Source of the DNA: an uncultured Peptococcaceae bacterium
Lineage (GTDB): Bacteria; Bacillota; Dehalobacteriia; UBA4068; JAAVYR01
Reading direction: 5' to 3'
Assembly (NCBI GenBank): GCA_949739465.1
Contig: CATIYQ010000117.1
Location: 1 to 7,523, forward strand
DNA: 7,523 nt
Under the pieces are notes generated by a model. The model was not told where the DNA came from. It made no database searches and saw nothing but the letters and a program-made list of their open reading frames with translations. The position numbers and the translations under genes were made by a program. Positions 6,451 through 7,523 of the stretch are shown one piece after another (positions within the stretch are counted from its first letter, which is position 1; every line of letters begins with the position of its first letter).

Positions 6451-6456
6451 AAAATA

Positions 6457-7523
6457 TTGGATGAAAATACATTAAAAAAGCTGGGTTATCCTCAGATTAT
6501 TGATAAATTGGCAGACTATGCAGGCTTTGGCGTTAGCCGCGAGTTGATTTACGGTTTGACGCCCTTAGACCAAATTGACAGCATCAATGAGCGTATCAAG
6601 GAAACGGATGAGGCAAAAGAAATCTTGCGGCTGCATCCCATGTTTTCCTTCGGGGCGTTGCAGGATATTCGGGAAGGCTTACATCGCGGCAAAATCGGCG
6701 GCATTATGTCTCTGGAAGAATTGATTGCCGTCGGGGATATGTGTCGTTCAGCGCGAATTACCCGCGGTTTTTTTAGTGACTTGAAAGGTAACTTTCCTTT
6801 GTTAATCGGCATTAGCCGAGGACTGGGTACCTTTAAGACCATTGAAACGGCATTGGAAAAAGCGATTGCGGCTGACGGCGGTATCAAAGACAGCGCCAGT
6901 GAACGGCTGGGACAGATTCGCCGTAATTTGAAGGTATCTCAAGAGCGGATTAAGGAGCGGTTGGATAACTTTGTTCACAACAGTTCTACGGCAAAATATT
7001 TGCAAGATCCCATTGTTACGATACGGGCGGATCGGTTTGTGGTGCCGGTGAAACAGGAATACCGCAATCAAGTGCCGGGCATTGTTCATGATACCAGTTC
7101 TAGCGGGGCAACGATTTTTGTAGAGCCTATGGCGGTTATGGAAGCTAATAACGACCTGATTCGTTTGAAAAAAGAAGAAGAGGAAGAAATCCAAGCCATT
7201 CTCAAAGCTCTGACCATGGTAGTAAATAACTTTGGTGATGATTTAGCCAATACCGTTGCCATTTTAGGTAATTTAGACTTTATCTTCGCTAGAGCCAAAT
7301 ACAGCTATGACATCGACGGTGTGGGGGCGAAAATCAGTCCAGTGGGCAATATGAAACTTCTAAAAGCCCGTCATCCGTTGCTGCCCGGCGATGTGGTGCC
7401 TATTGACGTCTATATGAAACCGGATTTGAAGGCTATGGTGGTTACCGGTCCCAATACCGGGGGCAAGACTGTTTCCATTAAAACCATTGGACTCCTTACC
7501 CTCATGGCGTTAGCAGGGTTGCA
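6457..7523 (+). CDS. mutS2: Endonuclease MutS2 / ribosome-rescue ATPase (3' end outside window)
   Basis: MutS-family ATPase lacking the mismatch-binding domain. In Bacillus subtilis it binds collided ribosomes and splits them; in other bacteria it has been tied to suppression of recombination. The visible 355 codons start at TTG (DENTLKKLGYPQIIDKLADY, the usual MutS2 N-terminus). They cover the lever and clamp-type core: SFGALQDIREGL, TIRADRFVVPVKQEY (188-202), GIVHDTSSSGATIFVEP (208-224), NLDFIFARAKY and KARHPLLP. They end just after the Walker A loop GPNTGGKT (331-338, bases 7447-7470). The similarity to the B. subtilis protein as I remember it is high throughout. Walker B, the signature region and the C-terminal Smr nuclease domain (about 430 residues) lie beyond the window. 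It is 27 bases after the U32 stop in the same frame, with no terminator or promoter between, so it is probably co-transcribed. The TTG start and short Shine-Dalgarno suggest lower translation than the gene before it. Confidence 0.95.
   Translation, partial: MDENTLKKLGYPQIIDKLADYAGFGVSRELIYGLTPLDQIDSINERIKETDEAKEILRLHPMFSFGALQDIREGLHRGKIGGIMSLEELIAVGDMCRSARITRGFFSDLKGNFPLLIGISRGLGTFKTIETALEKAIAADGGIKDSASERLGQIRRNLKVSQERIKERLDNFVHNSSTAKYLQDPIVTIRADRFVVPVKQEYRNQVPGIVHDTSSSGATIFVEPMAVMEANNDLIRLKKEEEEEIQAILKALTMVVNNFGDDLANTVAILGNLDFIFARAKYSYDIDGVGAKISPVGNMKLLKARHPLLPGDVVPIDVYMKPDLKAMVVTGPNTGGKTVSIKTIGLLTLMALAGL

Noticed and set aside
6802..7194. 130-codon open frame on the minus strand
   Set aside because: It lies wholly opposite the mutS2 core motifs, has no recognisable domain and no Shine-Dalgarno context I trust. 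It is a shadow of the real gene.
1..7523. Mobile elements, CRISPR arrays, tRNA/rRNA genes or a novel defence system
   Set aside because: No transposase or integrase motifs, no spaced direct repeats, no cloverleaf or rRNA-like stretch. Every gene belongs to a known housekeeping family.

Overview
The window reads as a core housekeeping stretch of a mid-GC Bacillota chromosome. The evidence is a pheT-zapA-...-mutS2 gene order, strong GGAGG-type ribosome binding sites, rho-independent terminators with T-tracts, and a MutS2 protein that aligns closely with the Bacillus type. My best guess within the phylum is a Negativicutes or Clostridia lineage, but this rests on general impression of the proteins and is not proven by any marker. 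All six genes lie on the + strand and coding density is high. I see no mobile element, CRISPR array, tRNA or rRNA, and no gene-free stretch over 300 bases.

Layout: (1) 1-1792 is the 3' three quarters of pheT (phenylalanyl-tRNA synthetase beta chain), cut by the window start. (2) A 73-base gap carries an extended -10 promoter and a perfect 7-bp inverted repeat, followed by zapA (FtsZ-ring assembly protein). (3) A strong intrinsic terminator follows zapA and almost touches the ribosome binding site of the next gene, mpg (3-methyladenine DNA glycosylase). mpg is followed 31 bases later by a divergent NIF3-family metalloprotein. (4) A second terminator overlaps the NIF3 stop codon. After it come a candidate promoter and a very strong Shine-Dalgarno in front of a long U32-family protein (841 aa, DUF3656-type architecture), which is probably an Fe-S protein related to the rRNA hydroxylation factor RlhA. 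(5) 27 bases later mutS2 begins, most likely at a TTG codon. It runs off the window just past its Walker A loop.

Taken together the genes suggest three transcription units: (pheST-)pheT reading toward zapA; zapA with mpg and nif3 downstream through a terminator; and U32-mutS2. Functions are tRNA charging and editing, division, base-excision repair, metal- or cofactor-linked metabolism (NIF3), probable RNA modification (U32), and ribosome rescue or recombination control (MutS2). Nothing here looks like a new defence or mobile system. The points worth a second look are regulatory (terminator without a promoter ahead of mpg, palindromes over promoters), substitutions in the PheT editing pocket, and the two cysteine-rich halves of the U32 protein.
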